Shown here: in pieces, positions 27,152 through 37,969 of the stretch
Numbering within the stretch: position 1 is the first letter of the stretch
How the letters are laid out: the number at the start of each line of letters is the position of its first letter
Assembly (NCBI RefSeq): GCF_001424545.1
Contig: NZ_LMQL01000011.1
Coordinates: forward strand, 224,593 to 288,592
Direction: 5' to 3'
Length of the DNA: 64,000 nucleotides
DNA from: Ramlibacter sp. Leaf400
GTDB lineage: Bacteria > Pseudomonadota > Gammaproteobacteria > Burkholderiales > Burkholderiaceae_C
The notes under the pieces: generated by a model
Told to the model about the DNA's origin: nothing
Seen by the model: only the letters and a program-made list of their open reading frames with translations
Databases searched by the model: none
Translations under genes and position numbers: made by a program

Positions 27152-27798
27152 TCAGTATTCGACGGGCAGCGGGTCGAGCGACCGCCAAATATACCAAGTG
27201 GCGACGCTGCAGAACGGCTCCCACGCCTGAGCCACCTCGCGTGCCTCGCTGCGGCTGACGGGGTCGCCCGAGAAGTAGTTGCGGCTGATGCCGTTGATCA
27301 GTCCGATGTCGTCCAGCGGCAGGACGTTGGGCCGCATCAGGTGGAAGATGAGGAACATCTCGGCGGTCCAGCGGCCGATGCCGCGGATGCCCACCAGCTC
27401 CGTGATGATCTCCTCGTCGGTCATCTCCTTCCACGAGTTCACGTGGATGGCGCCCGAGTCGAAGTGCAGCGCCAGGTCGACCAGGTACTCGATCTTGCGC
27501 GCCGACAGGCCCGCGGCCTGCATGTCGTCGACCTTGAGCTTGAGCACGTTGGCCGCCGTCATCTTGCGCGGCAGGTGGGCGAAGCGGTCCCACACCGTCT
27601 GCGCCGCCTTCACCGAGATCTGCTGGCCCACGATGCTGCGCGCCAGCGTGGTGAAGGCGTCGCCGCGCGACTGCAGGCAGGCGTCGCCGAACTGCGGGAT
27701 CAGGCGCTTCATCACCCGGTCGCGCTTGGACAGGTGCTTGCAGGCGTCCGGCCAGTAGTCCGGGCGCGCGAATTCGACGGGCGAGCCGCCGGCGTCGC

Positions 27799-27802
<4 letters not shown>
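27152..27802 (-). CDS. DNA-3-methyladenine glycosylase II family protein
   Basis: A 216-residue HhH-GPD base-excision repair glycosylase that removes alkylated purines. The helix-hairpin-helix is [15 protein letters not shown], and the catalytic Asp lies in VLPLDDIGL. The N-terminal [16 protein letters not shown] motif is typical of AlkA/MAG proteins. No C-terminal iron-sulfur cysteines are present, as expected for this branch. Start is GTG 27802, overlapping the cysS stop in a GTGA tetranucleotide, so translation is coupled to cysS. accA follows 35 bases on. Confidence 0.92.
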
Positions 27803-29172
<1,370 letters not shown>

Positions 29173-29329
29173 GGATCTTCGAAGAGCACCTGCGCTGCTT
29201 GGGCGGCGCGAGGTCGGGGTCGCTTGTGGGAGTCTTTTTCCCGGGCTTGCGGTCGAGGTGCCCGGTACAATCGGCCCGCAGTATATAGCCCTGTCCGGGC
29301 CGCCCTGCACGCGCTTTATCGAGGCTCCC

Positions 29330-30454
29330 ATGTCGCTCGCACGCCCCCATCTTCCGCGCTCGCTGCGCCTGATCGCCCTGGTGGCCGCGCTGGCGGTGCC
29401 CGCGTTCGCGCAGGCCGACGACTACGGCGACGTGGGCCAGCTGCTGCGCAACGGCCGGCATGCCGACGCGCTCGCCAAGGCCGACCAGTACCTGGCCGCC
29501 AAGCCGCGCGACCCGCAGATGCGCTTCCTGCGCGGCGTCATCCTCACCGAGTCCGGCCGCGCCAACGACGCCATCACCGCCTTCGTCAAGCTCACCGAGG
29601 ACTACCCCGAGCTGCCCGAGCCGTACAACAACCTCGCGGTGCTGTACGCGGGCCAGAGCCAGTTCGACAAGGCGCGCGCCGCGCTCGAGATGGCCATCCG
29701 CACCAACCCGAGCTACGCCACGGCGCATGAGAACCTGGGCGACGTGTACGCCAAGCTGGCCAGCCAGGCCTACAGCAAGGCGCTGCAGCTCGATGCCGGC
29801 AACACCGCGGTGCAGCCCAAGCTGGCGCTGATCCGCGAGCTGTTCGCGCCGGGCGCGCGCGGCGTCAAGCCCGGCTCGCCGGCCGCGGCCGCACCGGCTG
29901 CAGCGCCGGCCACGACCGTGGCCAAGGCTCCCACCCCGGCACCCGCGCCCGCCGCTGCCCCGGCGCCCGCGACCACGGTGGCCAAGGCCGCGGCGGCTGC
30001 GCCCGCACCGGCTCCTGCCGCCGCTCCCGCGGCTGCGGCTTCCGCGCCGGCCACGGTTGCAAAGGCACCCGCGGCGGCGCCCGCCCCTGCTGCCGCCCCG
30101 GCCGCCTCCGCCGGCGCCGCGCGCGAGGTCGAGACCGCCGTCAACGCCTGGGCCACGGCCTGGTCGTCCAAGGACATGGGCGCCTACCTGGGCGCCTACG
30201 GCAAGGCGTTCGATCCGCCCGGCAACCAGTCGCGCAAGGCCTGGGAAGAAGAGCGCCGCGACCGCATCGTCGGCAAGTCGCGCATCTCGGTGCGCCTGTC
30301 CGACCTGTCGGTCAGCGTCGAGGGCGACAAGGCCACGGCCCGGTTCCGCCAGGCCTACAGTGCCGACAGCCTGAACGTCACCGGCCGCAAGACGCTGGAG
30401 CTGCACAAGGTCGGCGACCGCTGGCTGATCGTGCGCGAGAACGCCGGCGCCTGA
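29330..30454 (+). CDS. Exported TPR protein with C-terminal Cds6/NTF2-like domain
   Basis: A 374-residue protein with an N-terminal signal peptide (hydrophobic [16 protein letters not shown], cleavage near AQA). Residues about 35-170 form three or four TPR-like helix pairs ([34 protein letters not shown]). A low-complexity Ala/Pro linker follows, then a 100-residue NTF2-like domain starting near [14 protein letters not shown] that resembles the C-terminus of the next gene's product. It probably acts in the periplasm with the downstream L,D-transpeptidase, 43 bases away. The precise role is unknown. Confidence 0.8.
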   Translation: MSLARPHLPRSLRLIALVAALAVPAFAQADDYGDVGQLLRNGRHADALAKADQYLAAKPRDPQMRFLRGVILTESGRANDAITAFVKLTEDYPELPEPYNNLAVLYAGQSQFDKARAALEMAIRTNPSYATAHENLGDVYAKLASQAYSKALQLDAGNTAVQPKLALIRELFAPGARGVKPGSPAAAAPAAAPATTVAKAPTPAPAPAAAPAPATTVAKAAAAAPAPAPAAAPAAAASAPATVAKAPAAAPAPAAAPAASAGAAREVETAVNAWATAWSSKDMGAYLGAYGKAFDPPGNQSRKAWEEERRDRIVGKSRISVRLSDLSVSVEGDKATARFRQAYSADSLNVTGRKTLELHKVGDRWLIVRENAGA

Positions 30455-30497
30455 CGCCGCAGCGCGACGCGCCCTGGGCGCCCAAGGTCCCGCAGTC

Positions 30498-31754
30498 TTG
30501 AACCTTCGCCTCCCGTCCCTCCGGTCGCGCCCCCTCCGGGTGCTCGCCGCCTGCGCCTGCCTGGCGCTGGCCTGGTCCGGCGCCGCGAACTCGGCTCCGC
30601 GCAAGCCCAAGGACCGCCCCCCGGCCGCGCGCCCGGTCGTGCAGGACGGCCAGGCCGAGGCGCGCCTGCTTTCGGTCTACCGCCGCGTCGGCGCCGGCCA
30701 GGTGCGCGAGGCGCTGGCCGAGGCCGAGACGCTGGTGCGCGACCACCCCAACTTCCAGCTGGCGCAGCTGGTCTACGGCGACCTGCTGGCCTCGCGTGCG
30801 CGGCCCGTGCGCGGGCTGGGCGACGTGCCCGAGGCGGCCGGCGCAGCCGGCGCGCAGCTGCTGGCCGAACTGCGCGAGGAATCGCAGCTGCGCATCCGCG
30901 CGCTGCGCGAGCGCCCGCTGCCGGGCACCGTGCCCGCGCAGTTCCTGCAGCTGTCGCCGCGCAGCCGCCATGCGATCGCGGTCGACACCTCGCGCGCGCG
31001 CCTGTACCTGTTCGAGAACACCGCCTCGGGCCTGAAGCTCCTGGCCGACTACTACATCTCGGTGGGCAAGTCGGGCATCGAGAAGAACGCCGAAGGCGAC
31101 CTGCGCACGCCGCTGGGCGTCTACTACGTCACCAGCAACCTCGACCCGAAGACGCTGAAGGATTTCTACGGCGTCGGCGCGCTGCCGATCAACTACCCCA
31201 ACCCCTACGACGCGCGCCGTGGCAAGACCGGCAGCGGCATCTGGCTGCACGGCACGCCGCCCAACCAGTTCTCGCGCGCGCCCAAGGCCACCGACGGCTG
31301 CGTGGTGCTGGCCAACCCGGACCTGGAACGCATCATCCGCACGGTCGAGGTGCGCAGCACGCCGGTGGTGATCGCGTCGGCGCTGCAATGGGTGGCGCCG
31401 CAGCAGCTGCAGGCCGAGGCCCGGCCTTTCGGCGAGGCCCTGGCCGCGTGGCGGGCCGCGCGCTCCAGCGGCGACGTCAACCGGGTCCTGACCTTCTACA
31501 CGCCCGACTCGGTGGCGGCCGGCAAGAGCGTGGCCGAATGGACGCCGCAGCTGCGCACCGAATTGCAGCGAACACGCGGGCGCGAGGTGCAGCTCAAGGA
31601 CGTGTCCTTCCTGCGCTGGACCGACTCGTCCGACACCATGGTGGTAACCTTTGGCGAGGTCCCCCAGGGCGCGCGCACGGGCGCGGTCAAGCGCCAGTAC
31701 TGGATGCGCACCGGGGGGCAGTGGAAGATCTTTTACGAAGGAGTGATCGGTTGA
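30498..31754 (+). CDS. L,D-transpeptidase (YkuD family) with NTF2-like C-terminus
   Basis: A 418-residue exported enzyme that should form or exchange 3-3 cross-links, or attach proteins, in peptidoglycan. The signal peptide spans the first 33 residues. A helical domain precedes the YkuD catalytic domain, where H251 (LHGTPP) and C268 (TDGCVVL) form the HG...S/TxGC signature. The last 110 residues are NTF2-like and end in [10 protein letters not shown]. The start is TTG 30498, as no ATG or GTG precedes the signal peptide; AAGG lies about 10 bases upstream. Its stop overlaps the start of the cyclophilin gene. Confidence 0.9.
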   Translation: MNLRLPSLRSRPLRVLAACACLALAWSGAANSAPRKPKDRPPAARPVVQDGQAEARLLSVYRRVGAGQVREALAEAETLVRDHPNFQLAQLVYGDLLASRARPVRGLGDVPEAAGAAGAQLLAELREESQLRIRALRERPLPGTVPAQFLQLSPRSRHAIAVDTSRARLYLFENTASGLKLLADYYISVGKSGIEKNAEGDLRTPLGVYYVTSNLDPKTLKDFYGVGALPINYPNPYDARRGKTGSGIWLHGTPPNQFSRAPKATDGCVVLANPDLERIIRTVEVRSTPVVIASALQWVAPQQLQAEARPFGEALAAWRAARSSGDVNRVLTFYTPDSVAAGKSVAEWTPQLRTELQRTRGREVQLKDVSFLRWTDSSDTMVVTFGEVPQGARTGAVKRQYWMRTGGQWKIFYEGVIG

Positions 31755-32326
31755 TCCCAGCAGTGACGCGCCGCGCGGCGGCAGCCCTCGTCCTCGGCCT
31801 GGCCGCCTGCGGCGCCGCCTGGGCGCAGGAAGCACCCCGGGTGAAGTTCAGCACCAGCGCCGGCGATTTCGTCGTCGAGGTCTATCCCGACAAGGCGCCC
31901 AAGACGGTCGAGAACTTCCTCCAGTACGTGCGCGACAAGCACTACGAGGGGACCATCTTCCACCGCGTGATGGACGGCTTCATGATCCAGGGCGGAGGCT
32001 TCAGCCAGGACATGCAGCAGAAACCCACCCGCACGCCGATCCCCCTGGAGACTCGTCCGGAGCTGAAGAACGATCGCGGCACGCTCGCGATGGCACGCAC
32101 CGCCAACCCGAACTCGGCGACGGCGCAATTCTTCATCAACGTGGTCGACAACCCCAACCTGAACGCCCCGATGCCGGACGGACACGGCTACGCCGTCTTC
32201 GGCAAGGTGGTTTCCGGCATGGACGTGGTCGACAAGATCAAGGGTGTGGCCACGGGCTCGCGCGGGCCGCACCAGAACGTCCCCACCACGCCGGTCGTGA
32301 TCAAGTCGGTCACGCCAGCCAAGTAA
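31751..32326 (+). CDS. ppiA: Periplasmic peptidylprolyl isomerase (cyclophilin)
   Basis: A 191-residue cyclophilin with a signal peptide ([18 protein letters not shown]). The core has [33 protein letters not shown] and [16 protein letters not shown], including the catalytic Arg of FHRV. TTG 31751 is the likely start: GAAGGAG lies 7 bases upstream, and it overlaps the transpeptidase stop in TTGA; GTG 31763 is an alternative. It should speed proline isomerisation during folding of exported proteins. The next gene is its cytoplasmic paralogue. Confidence 0.93.
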   Translation: MIPAVTRRAAAALVLGLAACGAAWAQEAPRVKFSTSAGDFVVEVYPDKAPKTVENFLQYVRDKHYEGTIFHRVMDGFMIQGGGFSQDMQQKPTRTPIPLETRPELKNDRGTLAMARTANPNSATAQFFINVVDNPNLNAPMPDGHGYAVFGKVVSGMDVVDKIKGVATGSRGPHQNVPTTPVVIKSVTPAK

Positions 32327-32339
32327 AGGAAACAACAAC

Positions 32340-32849
32340 ATGGCCAATCCCAAGGTCGACCTGCAGATCGCCGGCTACGGCACCATCACCCTCGAGCTGG
32401 ACCAGGACAAGGCGCCCAAGTCGGTCGAGAACTTCCTGAACTACGTCCGCAAGGGCCACTACGACGGCACGATCTTCCACCGCGTGATCGGCAACTTCAT
32501 GGTCCAGGGCGGCGGCTTCCAGCCCGGCATGACCCAGAAGCCCACCGACGCGCCGATCGAGAACGAAGCCTCCAACGGCCTGAAGAACAACGAGTACACC
32601 GTGGCCATGGCGCGCACCAACGCGCCCCACTCCGCCACGGCGCAGTTCTTCATCAACGTGGCCAACAACGACTTCCTCAACCACTCCTCGCCGAGCCCGC
32701 AGGGCTGGGGCTACGCGGTGTTCGGCAAGGTGGTCGCCGGGCAGGACATCGTCGACCGCATCAAGGGCGTGAAGACCGGTCGCAAGGGCTTCCATGACGA
32801 CGTGCCGCAGCAGGACGTCGTCATCGAGAAGGCCGTCGTGGCCGGCTGA
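32340..32849 (+). CDS. ppiB: Cytoplasmic peptidylprolyl isomerase (cyclophilin B)
   Basis: A 169-residue cyclophilin without signal peptide. Motifs [33 protein letters not shown] and [16 protein letters not shown] match the family closely and its upstream neighbour. AAAGGA lies before ATG 32340. Only 13 bases separate it from the periplasmic paralogue, so the two are a tandem, probably duplicated, pair in one operon. lpxH follows after 11 bases. Confidence 0.96.
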   Translation: MANPKVDLQIAGYGTITLELDQDKAPKSVENFLNYVRKGHYDGTIFHRVIGNFMVQGGGFQPGMTQKPTDAPIENEASNGLKNNEYTVAMARTNAPHSATAQFFINVANNDFLNHSSPSPQGWGYAVFGKVVAGQDIVDRIKGVKTGRKGFHDDVPQQDVVIEKAVVAG

Positions 32850-32860
32850 CGCGCCGCCCG

Positions 32861-33628
32861 GTGGCGCTGCCGCCCGTCCACGAACTCGCGGCCGAGCCCT
32901 CCTGGCGCTCGGTCGACCTGATCTCCGACCTGCACCTGCAGGACAGCGAACCCGCCACCTTCGAGGCCTGGCGGCGCTACCTGGCCTCGCCCGGCGCCGA
33001 TGCGATCGTCATCCTCGGGGACCTGTTCGAGGCCTGGCCGGGCGACGACGTGCTGCAGGTGCCGGGCTTTTCCGCCGACTGCGCCGCCGTGCTGCGGGCC
33101 GCGTCGGCCGCACGCCCGGTCTTCTTCATGCACGGCAACCGCGACTTCCTGGTGGGCGAGGCCTTCGCCCAGGCCACCGGCGTGCAGCTGCTACCGGATC
33201 CCACCGTGCTCGCGTTCGGCGGGCAACGCTGGCTGCTCAGCCACGCCGACGCCCTGTGCCTGGGCGACGTCGAGTACCTGCGCTTTCGCGAGCAGGTGCG
33301 CGACCCGAAATGGCAGCGCGCCCTCCTGGCGCGGCCCCTCGCCGAACGGCAGGCCCTGGCCCGCTCGCTGCGCGCGAAGAGCGAGGGCCGCAAGCGTTCG
33401 GGCGCGACCTACGCCGACGTCGACACCGACGCGGCCCGGGCCTGGCTGGCCGCAGCGCGCGCGACCGTGCTGGTCCACGGCCACACGCACCGCCCGGCCG
33501 AACACGACCTGGGCGACGGCCTTCGGCGCGTGGTCCTGACCGACTGGGACCTGCAGGCGCAACCTCCGCGCGCCCAAGCGCTGCGGCTTTCCGTCGAAGG
33601 CCGCGCGCGTCGCGTTCCGCTGGCCTGA
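32861..33628 (+). CDS. lpxH: UDP-2,3-diacylglucosamine diphosphatase
   Basis: Hydrolyses UDP-2,3-diacylglucosamine to lipid X and UMP at the inner membrane, in lipid A synthesis. The 255-residue metallophosphoesterase has SDLHLQ, GDLFEAW, HGNRDFL, LSHADALCLGD and GHTHRP, the complete two-metal site. The start is GTG 32861; no good Shine-Dalgarno sequence is seen, and coupling to ppiB is likely. The stop overlaps the mtfA start (TGATG). Confidence 0.95.
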   Translation: MALPPVHELAAEPSWRSVDLISDLHLQDSEPATFEAWRRYLASPGADAIVILGDLFEAWPGDDVLQVPGFSADCAAVLRAASAARPVFFMHGNRDFLVGEAFAQATGVQLLPDPTVLAFGGQRWLLSHADALCLGDVEYLRFREQVRDPKWQRALLARPLAERQALARSLRAKSEGRKRSGATYADVDTDAARAWLAAARATVLVHGHTHRPAEHDLGDGLRRVVLTDWDLQAQPPRAQALRLSVEGRARRVPLA

Positions 33629-34380
33629 TGTTCGGCTGGTGGCGCCGGCGCGCGACGCGCCCCATCCCCGAGCCGCTCTGGCAGGACGTGCTCTCGGCCT
33701 ACCCCTTCCTGCGCGAGCGTCCCCAAGCGGAACTGGCGCGCCTGCGCGAGCTGGCCGCCCGCTTCCTGCAGGACAAGGAATTCCACGGCGCGCAGGGCCT
33801 GGCCATCACCGACGCGATGGCGGTCGCGATCGCGGCGCAGGCCGTGCTGCCCGTGCTGCACCTGGGCCTGGACTGGTACGACGACTTCGTCGGCATCGTC
33901 GTGCACGCCGACCAGGTGGTGGCCCGGCGCACCTCGCAGGACGAGGTGGGCGTGGTGCACGAGTGGGAGGAGGTGCTGGCCGGCGAGGCGATGGAGCGCG
34001 GCCCGGTGATGCTCAGCTGGCAGGACGTGCAGCAGGCCGGCGAGGCCGCCGCCCAGGGCTACAACGTGGTCGTCCACGAGTTCATCCACAAGATCGACAT
34101 GCGCGACGGTCAACCGGACGGCTGCCCGCCGATGCCGGCGCGGCTGCGCAAGGCCTGGCGGTCGGCGATGCAGGCCGAGTACGAGCGCTTTCGCGAACAG
34201 GTGGTGATCGCCGAGCGCTTCGGCGGCGAACCGACCTGGCTCGACCCCTACGGCGCCGAGAACATCGGCGAGTTCTTCGCGGTGGCCGGGGAAGCCTACT
34301 TCGTCAACCGAAGCGCCTTCGGCGCCGGTTTCCCGGCGCTGCTGGCGCTGTTCGACGGCTTCTTCCAGCCGGCGGCCTAG
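33628..34380 (+). CDS. mtfA: M90-family zinc peptidase MtfA
   Basis: A 250-residue protein similar to E. coli MtfA, which binds the Mlc repressor and has aminopeptidase activity. The zinc site is VVVHEFIHKID (HEFIH at 150-154), with a downstream Glu in ENIGEFFAVAGEAYF. The N-terminal hydrophobic/arginine start MFGWWRRR is usual. ATG 33628 overlaps the lpxH stop by one base. The gene converges with the DUF349 gene, whose stop is 22 bases away. Confidence 0.93.
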   Translation: MFGWWRRRATRPIPEPLWQDVLSAYPFLRERPQAELARLRELAARFLQDKEFHGAQGLAITDAMAVAIAAQAVLPVLHLGLDWYDDFVGIVVHADQVVARRTSQDEVGVVHEWEEVLAGEAMERGPVMLSWQDVQQAGEAAAQGYNVVVHEFIHKIDMRDGQPDGCPPMPARLRKAWRSAMQAEYERFREQVVIAERFGGEPTWLDPYGAENIGEFFAVAGEAYFVNRSAFGAGFPALLALFDGFFQPAA

Positions 34381-34401
34381 CCACCGCTTCGCATCAGCGC
34401 A

Positions 34402-37400
34402 TCAGCGCAGCAGCACCTTCAGCACGTTCTGCAGGCGGCGCGCCGCGCCCTCTTGGTGGGCGGTGGCCAGCACGCGCGCCGTGTCCTCGCCCCAGGTCTG
34501 CGCGGGCGAAGGATCGTTGCGGCGCGTCAGCAGGTGCAGCTGCATCCGGCGTCGCGCGTCCAGCTGGTCGGCCGGCGTCGGCACTTCGGCCGCGATCTCC
34601 AGCCGCAGCAACGCATCGCCCGCATCGCCCGAAGGCGCGGACTGCAGGGCCTTGACCCAGCTACCACGGACCGCCGGCGTGACCGCGCGGCCCAGCTCGC
34701 TCTGGCTGGGCACCTGTTCGGCGGAGCGCTCCTCCCAGGCCGAGAGCAGCTGGGTCAGCGCCTCGCCGTGGGCCTGCGCGGCCAGCTTGCGCAGCGTCTG
34801 CTGCGCGTGCTCCAGCGCGTCGCGCTGGGCGCGGAAGGCCACGTCGCCCAGGCGCGGGCCGCGGTCTTCCGGCGCGCGGTCGCCGAAGCGGCCGCTGCCG
34901 CGCGAGTCCCGGCCCATCCGGTCTCCGGCACCGGGGCCGCGGCCACCGAAGCCGCCGGCACCGGGCGCGCCGCGCCGGTCGCCGAACTTGCCGCCGCGGC
35001 CGGGCGCCGCCGGCTCGGTCTTGCGCATCCCCGGACGGTCGTCGCCGCGCATGGCGATGACCGGCTTGGGCGGCGCCTTCGCAGGGGCGGGCGCCGGCGT
35101 GGGCTCCGCTGCCTCCGTGCCTTCGGCGGCGGTTTCCGCTTCGGCCGAGGCCTCGGCGCCTTCAGCAGCGGCCGGGGCGGCCTCCGCGGCGGCGGCGGGC
35201 GCCGACTCGGCCGGCTGGGCATCGGCCCGGGCCTTGTCGGCCTGGGCTTGCGCCTGGCCCCTCAGCGCGGCGTCGAGTTGCGCCATGGCGGCACGGATCT
35301 TGTGCGCGTCGCCGCCGGCATTGGCGGCTTCCAGCGCCTTGGACGCTTCCAGCACCGCGCGATCCCGATCGCTCAGCGCCGACGCGGCGCGTTCGCGCTC
35401 CTCGGTCTTGCGGTTGAAGGCTTCGTCGATCGGCTTGCGGAACGCGTCCCACAGCTTCTGCTCGTGCTTGCGGTCCAGCGGCACCGTCTGCGCCTCGGCC
35501 TGCCAGCGCTGCTGCAGCGCCTTGACCGCGTCGATGCGCAGCTGCGGCGCGGCGCCCAGCGCCTTGGCCTCGTCGATCATCGCGTGGCGACGCTCCAGGC
35601 TCTGCTTCTGCACCGCGGCCAGCGGCGCCTCGGCGGCCTGCAGCGCCTGCTTCCACTGCGGCTGCATCTCGGCGAAGGCCTTCTCGCTCAGGTGGCCCGC
35701 TTCGCGCCAGCGGGTCTCGAACTGGTGGATGGCGCGGTTGAACGACTTCCAGTCGCCGCCCGGCGCGCCGGTGTTCTGCCCGGCCCAGGCCTGCAGTTCC
35801 GCGATCAGCGCCAGGCGCTGGTTGCGGTGGTCGGCCGCCTCCGACTTCATCTTGTCCAGCCAGGCCTCGACCACCTTGTAGGCCTCGTTGCAGGCCTCGT
35901 CGAAACGCTTCCACAGCGCGTGGTTGGGCGGGCCGCCCTGGTCGACCTGCTTCCACTGCTCCCGCAGCGAACGCAACTGTTCCTGCATCTTTCGGCCGCC
36001 GTACTTGGGCTTGCGGATGGCCGGTCCGGCCGGGGCGGCCGGTTCCGCGGGGGCAGCGGCGGGCGTCGCGGCTTCAGCCGGAGCTGCGGATTCGGTGGGG
36101 ACCGAGGCCTCCACGGGGGCCGCGGCCTCGGTGGACGCTGCGGCCTCGGTCGGGCCAGCGACATCGGCAGCAGCTGCAGCCTCGGCCGGCGCAGCAGCCT
36201 CGATGGGGGCTGCGGCCGCCTCCGTGGGAACGGTCTCCGTGGGAGCACCCTCGATGGGAGCAGCGGCCTCGACGGGTGCAGCAGCCTCGGCGGGAGCCTT
36301 GCCCCGGGCAGGGGCCGGCGCACGGGTTCCAGCCGGTCGCTCGGTCTCGAACAGCGCTTCCGCCTTGGCCACCAGCTCCTGGCGCAGCTGGTCCGCGCGC
36401 CAGCGCTGCCAGCCTTCCAGCTCGCCGGCCGACGCCAGCAGCGCATGGGCCTGGTTCTCCAGCTTGTCGTCGATCAGCTTGCCGTGCTCCTTGAGCGCGG
36501 AACGCAGGGCGGCGCCGGCGCTGGCGCTGCCCTTGCCATGGCCCTGGGCGACTTCCTGCTCCAGCCGGGTGATCGCCGCGGCCACCGCCTCGGCGGCCTT
36601 GGCCTTGAGTTCCGGGTCGACCTTGGGCCTGGCCGGCCGTGCGGGCGGCGCCTCGACGGGCACGCCGCGCGCGCTGCGCAGTTCATCGGCCCAAACCGGC
36701 ACCGGGGGCAGCGGCGCGGCCGCGTCGGCGTCGGCCGCGATCGCCTGGGCCAGTGCGCTCTGGAAGGCGTCCCAGACCACCTGCAGCTGGGAGCGCGAGG
36801 CGTCCAGCAGCGGCGGGAAGCGCGCATCCACGCTGGCCCAGTTGGTGTCTTCCACCAGCGCCTGCGCCTGGGCCTGCCATTCGGGCACGTCGGCGCGCAG
36901 CGAATCGGCCGCCGCCTGTGCGTCGCGCCAGGACTTGGTGGAGAGCACCTCGATGCGCTGGGCCAGCAGCACCGCGGCCTCGCGCTGCACCTGCACCCGG
37001 TGCTGGAGGTCCTCGATGCCCTTGATGCGATCGCCCAGCTTCGCCTTCAGGCCGGCCAGCGGCTCGCGGCTGAGCGGGGCGCCGGCCTTGGCGGCGTCGC
37101 GCTGCCAGGCCATGGCGTCGGCGATGTTCAGCCGCGGCGGCTCCAGCAGCGCCTGGGCCTTCTGCGCCCACTCGGCGGCGATGGCCTCCTGGCCACGGGC
37201 GCGCTTGAGCTCGTCGAGCTTCTCGCGCACCGCCCTGGCGGCACCCTTGTCGCGGGCGCTCAGCTCCCGGTACACCTCCTGCATCTGCTCGGCGCTGGGA
37301 TTGGCGGCGAGCCATTCGCGCACGCGGGCCGCCCGCTCTCCCGAGGTGGGCGCCGAGAAGGCGCCGCCGGTGAGGGTGTCCAGCGCGTGGGTGTCGGAGG

Positions 37401-37422
37401 ATTTGAGACTGGCTTGGGTCAC
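34402..37422 (-). CDS. DUF349 domain-containing protein
   Basis: A 1006-residue, mostly helical and highly charged protein made of repeated DUF349 modules of about 75 residues (for example RSLREQWKQVDQGGPPNHALWKRFDEACNEAY, cited here only by its position around residue 490). Between the N-terminal and central helical parts is a long Ala/Pro/Glu-rich linker of EAAAPVEA-like units, and a Gly/Arg-rich segment (GGRGPGAGDRMG) precedes the last helical part. DUF349 proteins are cytoplasmic and of uncertain function. The start is probably GTG 37422 (VTQASLKSS); it lacks a Shine-Dalgarno sequence, and a hairpin with T7 stands 13 bases upstream. The frame stays open to 37704 through a structured leader. 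A 1041-residue plus-strand frame here is a shadow. Confidence 0.85.
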   Translation of the reverse strand: MTQASLKSSDTHALDTLTGGAFSAPTSGERAARVREWLAANPSAEQMQEVYRELSARDKGAARAVREKLDELKRARGQEAIAAEWAQKAQALLEPPRLNIADAMAWQRDAAKAGAPLSREPLAGLKAKLGDRIKGIEDLQHRVQVQREAAVLLAQRIEVLSTKSWRDAQAAADSLRADVPEWQAQAQALVEDTNWASVDARFPPLLDASRSQLQVVWDAFQSALAQAIAADADAAAPLPPVPVWADELRSARGVPVEAPPARPARPKVDPELKAKAAEAVAAAITRLEQEVAQGHGKGSASAGAALRSALKEHGKLIDDKLENQAHALLASAGELEGWQRWRADQLRQELVAKAEALFETERPAGTRAPAPARGKAPAEAAAPVEAAAPIEGAPTETVPTEAAAAPIEAAAPAEAAAAADVAGPTEAAASTEAAAPVEASVPTESAAPAEAATPAAAPAEPAAPAGPAIRKPKYGGRKMQEQLRSLREQWKQVDQGGPPNHALWKRFDEACNEAYKVVEAWLDKMKSEAADHRNQRLALIAELQAWAGQNTGAPGGDWKSFNRAIHQFETRWREAGHLSEKAFAEMQPQWKQALQAAEAPLAAVQKQSLERRHAMIDEAKALGAAPQLRIDAVKALQQRWQAEAQTVPLDRKHEQKLWDAFRKPIDEAFNRKTEERERAASALSDRDRAVLEASKALEAANAGGDAHKIRAAMAQLDAALRGQAQAQADKARADAQPAESAPAAAAEAAPAAAEGAEASAEAETAAEGTEAAEPTPAPAPAKAPPKPVIAMRGDDRPGMRKTEPAAPGRGGKFGDRRGAPGAGGFGGRGPGAGDRMGRDSRGSGRFGDRAPEDRGPRLGDVAFRAQRDALEHAQQTLRKLAAQAHGEALTQLLSAWEERSAEQVPSQSELGRAVTPAVRGSWVKALQSAPSGDAGDALLRLEIAAEVPTPADQLDARRRMQLHLLTRRNDPSPAQTWGEDTARVLATAHQEGAARRLQNVLKVLLR

Positions 37423-37434
37423 TTCGTTGGTCTG

Positions 37435-37462
37435 AAAAAAACACGCCCTCGCATCGCGGGGG
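37435..37462 (-). terminator. Hairpin with T7 directly before the DUF349 start
   Basis: On the minus strand CCC-c-CGC-gat-GCG-a-GGG is followed by CGTG and seven T. It ends 13 bases before GTG 37422, so it could act as an attenuator, or it could mask the start. Confidence 0.45.
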
Positions 37463-37529
37463 CCGGCGCGTATTCTCGCCGCGATTCGCGCGGGCGCCGG
37501 CCGCGGCGCAAAACACCGTTCCGGCGACG

Positions 37530-37722
37530 GAAAACAGAAAGCCCGGCAGACGACCTGAAGCCGGTCTGCCGGGCTTGACGGCGGCGCGAGTCCGGCCGTC
37601 TGGGCGTACCGTGGGAGGATGAAGGTCCCAACGGCACCGGGAGCAAGAGATTGCCCCCAGGATAGACCGGGACGGGGTGCCGAAGCACAAACATCCCGGT
37701 ACAAGGGCCCGATCGCTCGGGT
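37530..37722 (-). ncRNA. Candidate structured RNA (small RNA or attenuated leader of DUF349 gene)
   Basis: On the minus strand a promoter (37757-37729) is followed by about 190 bases with no coding sign and four well-formed hairpins in series: CCCGA/TCGGG; ACCGGGA/TCCCGGT enclosing GTGC-TTCG-GCAC; GGGGGCAA/TTGCTCCC; and GTGCCGT/ACGGTAC-like with an inner GGGA/TCCC. It ends in a 13-bp terminator. This density of stems, including a TTCG tetraloop, points to a functional RNA. It is either an independent sRNA or the leader of the DUF349 gene 108 bases on. I could not match it to a named family; it does not look like 6S, 4.5S, tmRNA or RNase P RNA. Confidence 0.45.
37531..37576 (-). terminator. 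Strong Rho-independent terminator (minus strand)
   Basis: AAGCCCGGCAGAC (37539-37551) and GTCTGCCGGGCTT (37564-37576) form a perfect 13-bp stem with a 12-base loop. On the minus strand TTTCTGTTTT follows; no T-run is present on the plus strand. Confidence 0.75.
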
Positions 37723-37728
37723 GCCTCC

Positions 37729-37757
37729 ACGTTAGGTAGATACCCCGATCTTTTCAA
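37729..37757 (-). promoter_or_regulatory. Promoter for the candidate RNA / DUF349 leader
   Basis: TTGAAA (37757-37752), a 17-base spacer and TAACGT (37734-37729) on the minus strand. Transcription would start near 37722, immediately at the first hairpin. Confidence 0.45.
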
Positions 37758-37939
37758 GCGCTGGTTTTCAATGACTGTCGGCGACGTGATTTAGCCAGTT
37801 GCCTTGACAACCGGCCGGCATGTTGTCCGAAGTGTCCGACGACAGTGGACGCTCCCGTCCGACCGCCCTACTGCCGAGCCAGGGTGTAAATTTTGGCTTC
37901 AAACAGCAATAAATTGCATAAGCGCTGACATCTTTATTC

Positions 37940-37969
37940 TTGACTCGTTATTTGGCAGGCTCCTAGAAT
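37940..37969 (+). promoter_or_regulatory. Promoter upstream of the lytic transglycosylase
   Basis: TTGACT (37940-37945), an 18-base spacer and TAGAAT (37964-37969), in an AT-richer stretch than the surroundings. It lies about 190 bases before ATG 38162. The stretch 37758-37939 holds nothing else I can assign. Confidence 0.55.

Noticed and set aside
29247..29271. Promoter TTGCGG...TACAAT before the TPR gene
   Set aside because: The spacer is only 13 bases; TACAAT alone is not enough support.
34453..37578. 1041-codon open frame on the plus strand opposite the DUF349 gene
   Set aside because: Composition is Gly/Arg/Leu/His-rich with no domain; it is the antisense shadow of a GC-rich coding gene.
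37530..37722. Candidate RNA as 6S RNA
   Set aside because: 6S forms one long hairpin with a central bubble; here there are several separate stems in series and the 5' and 3' ends do not pair.
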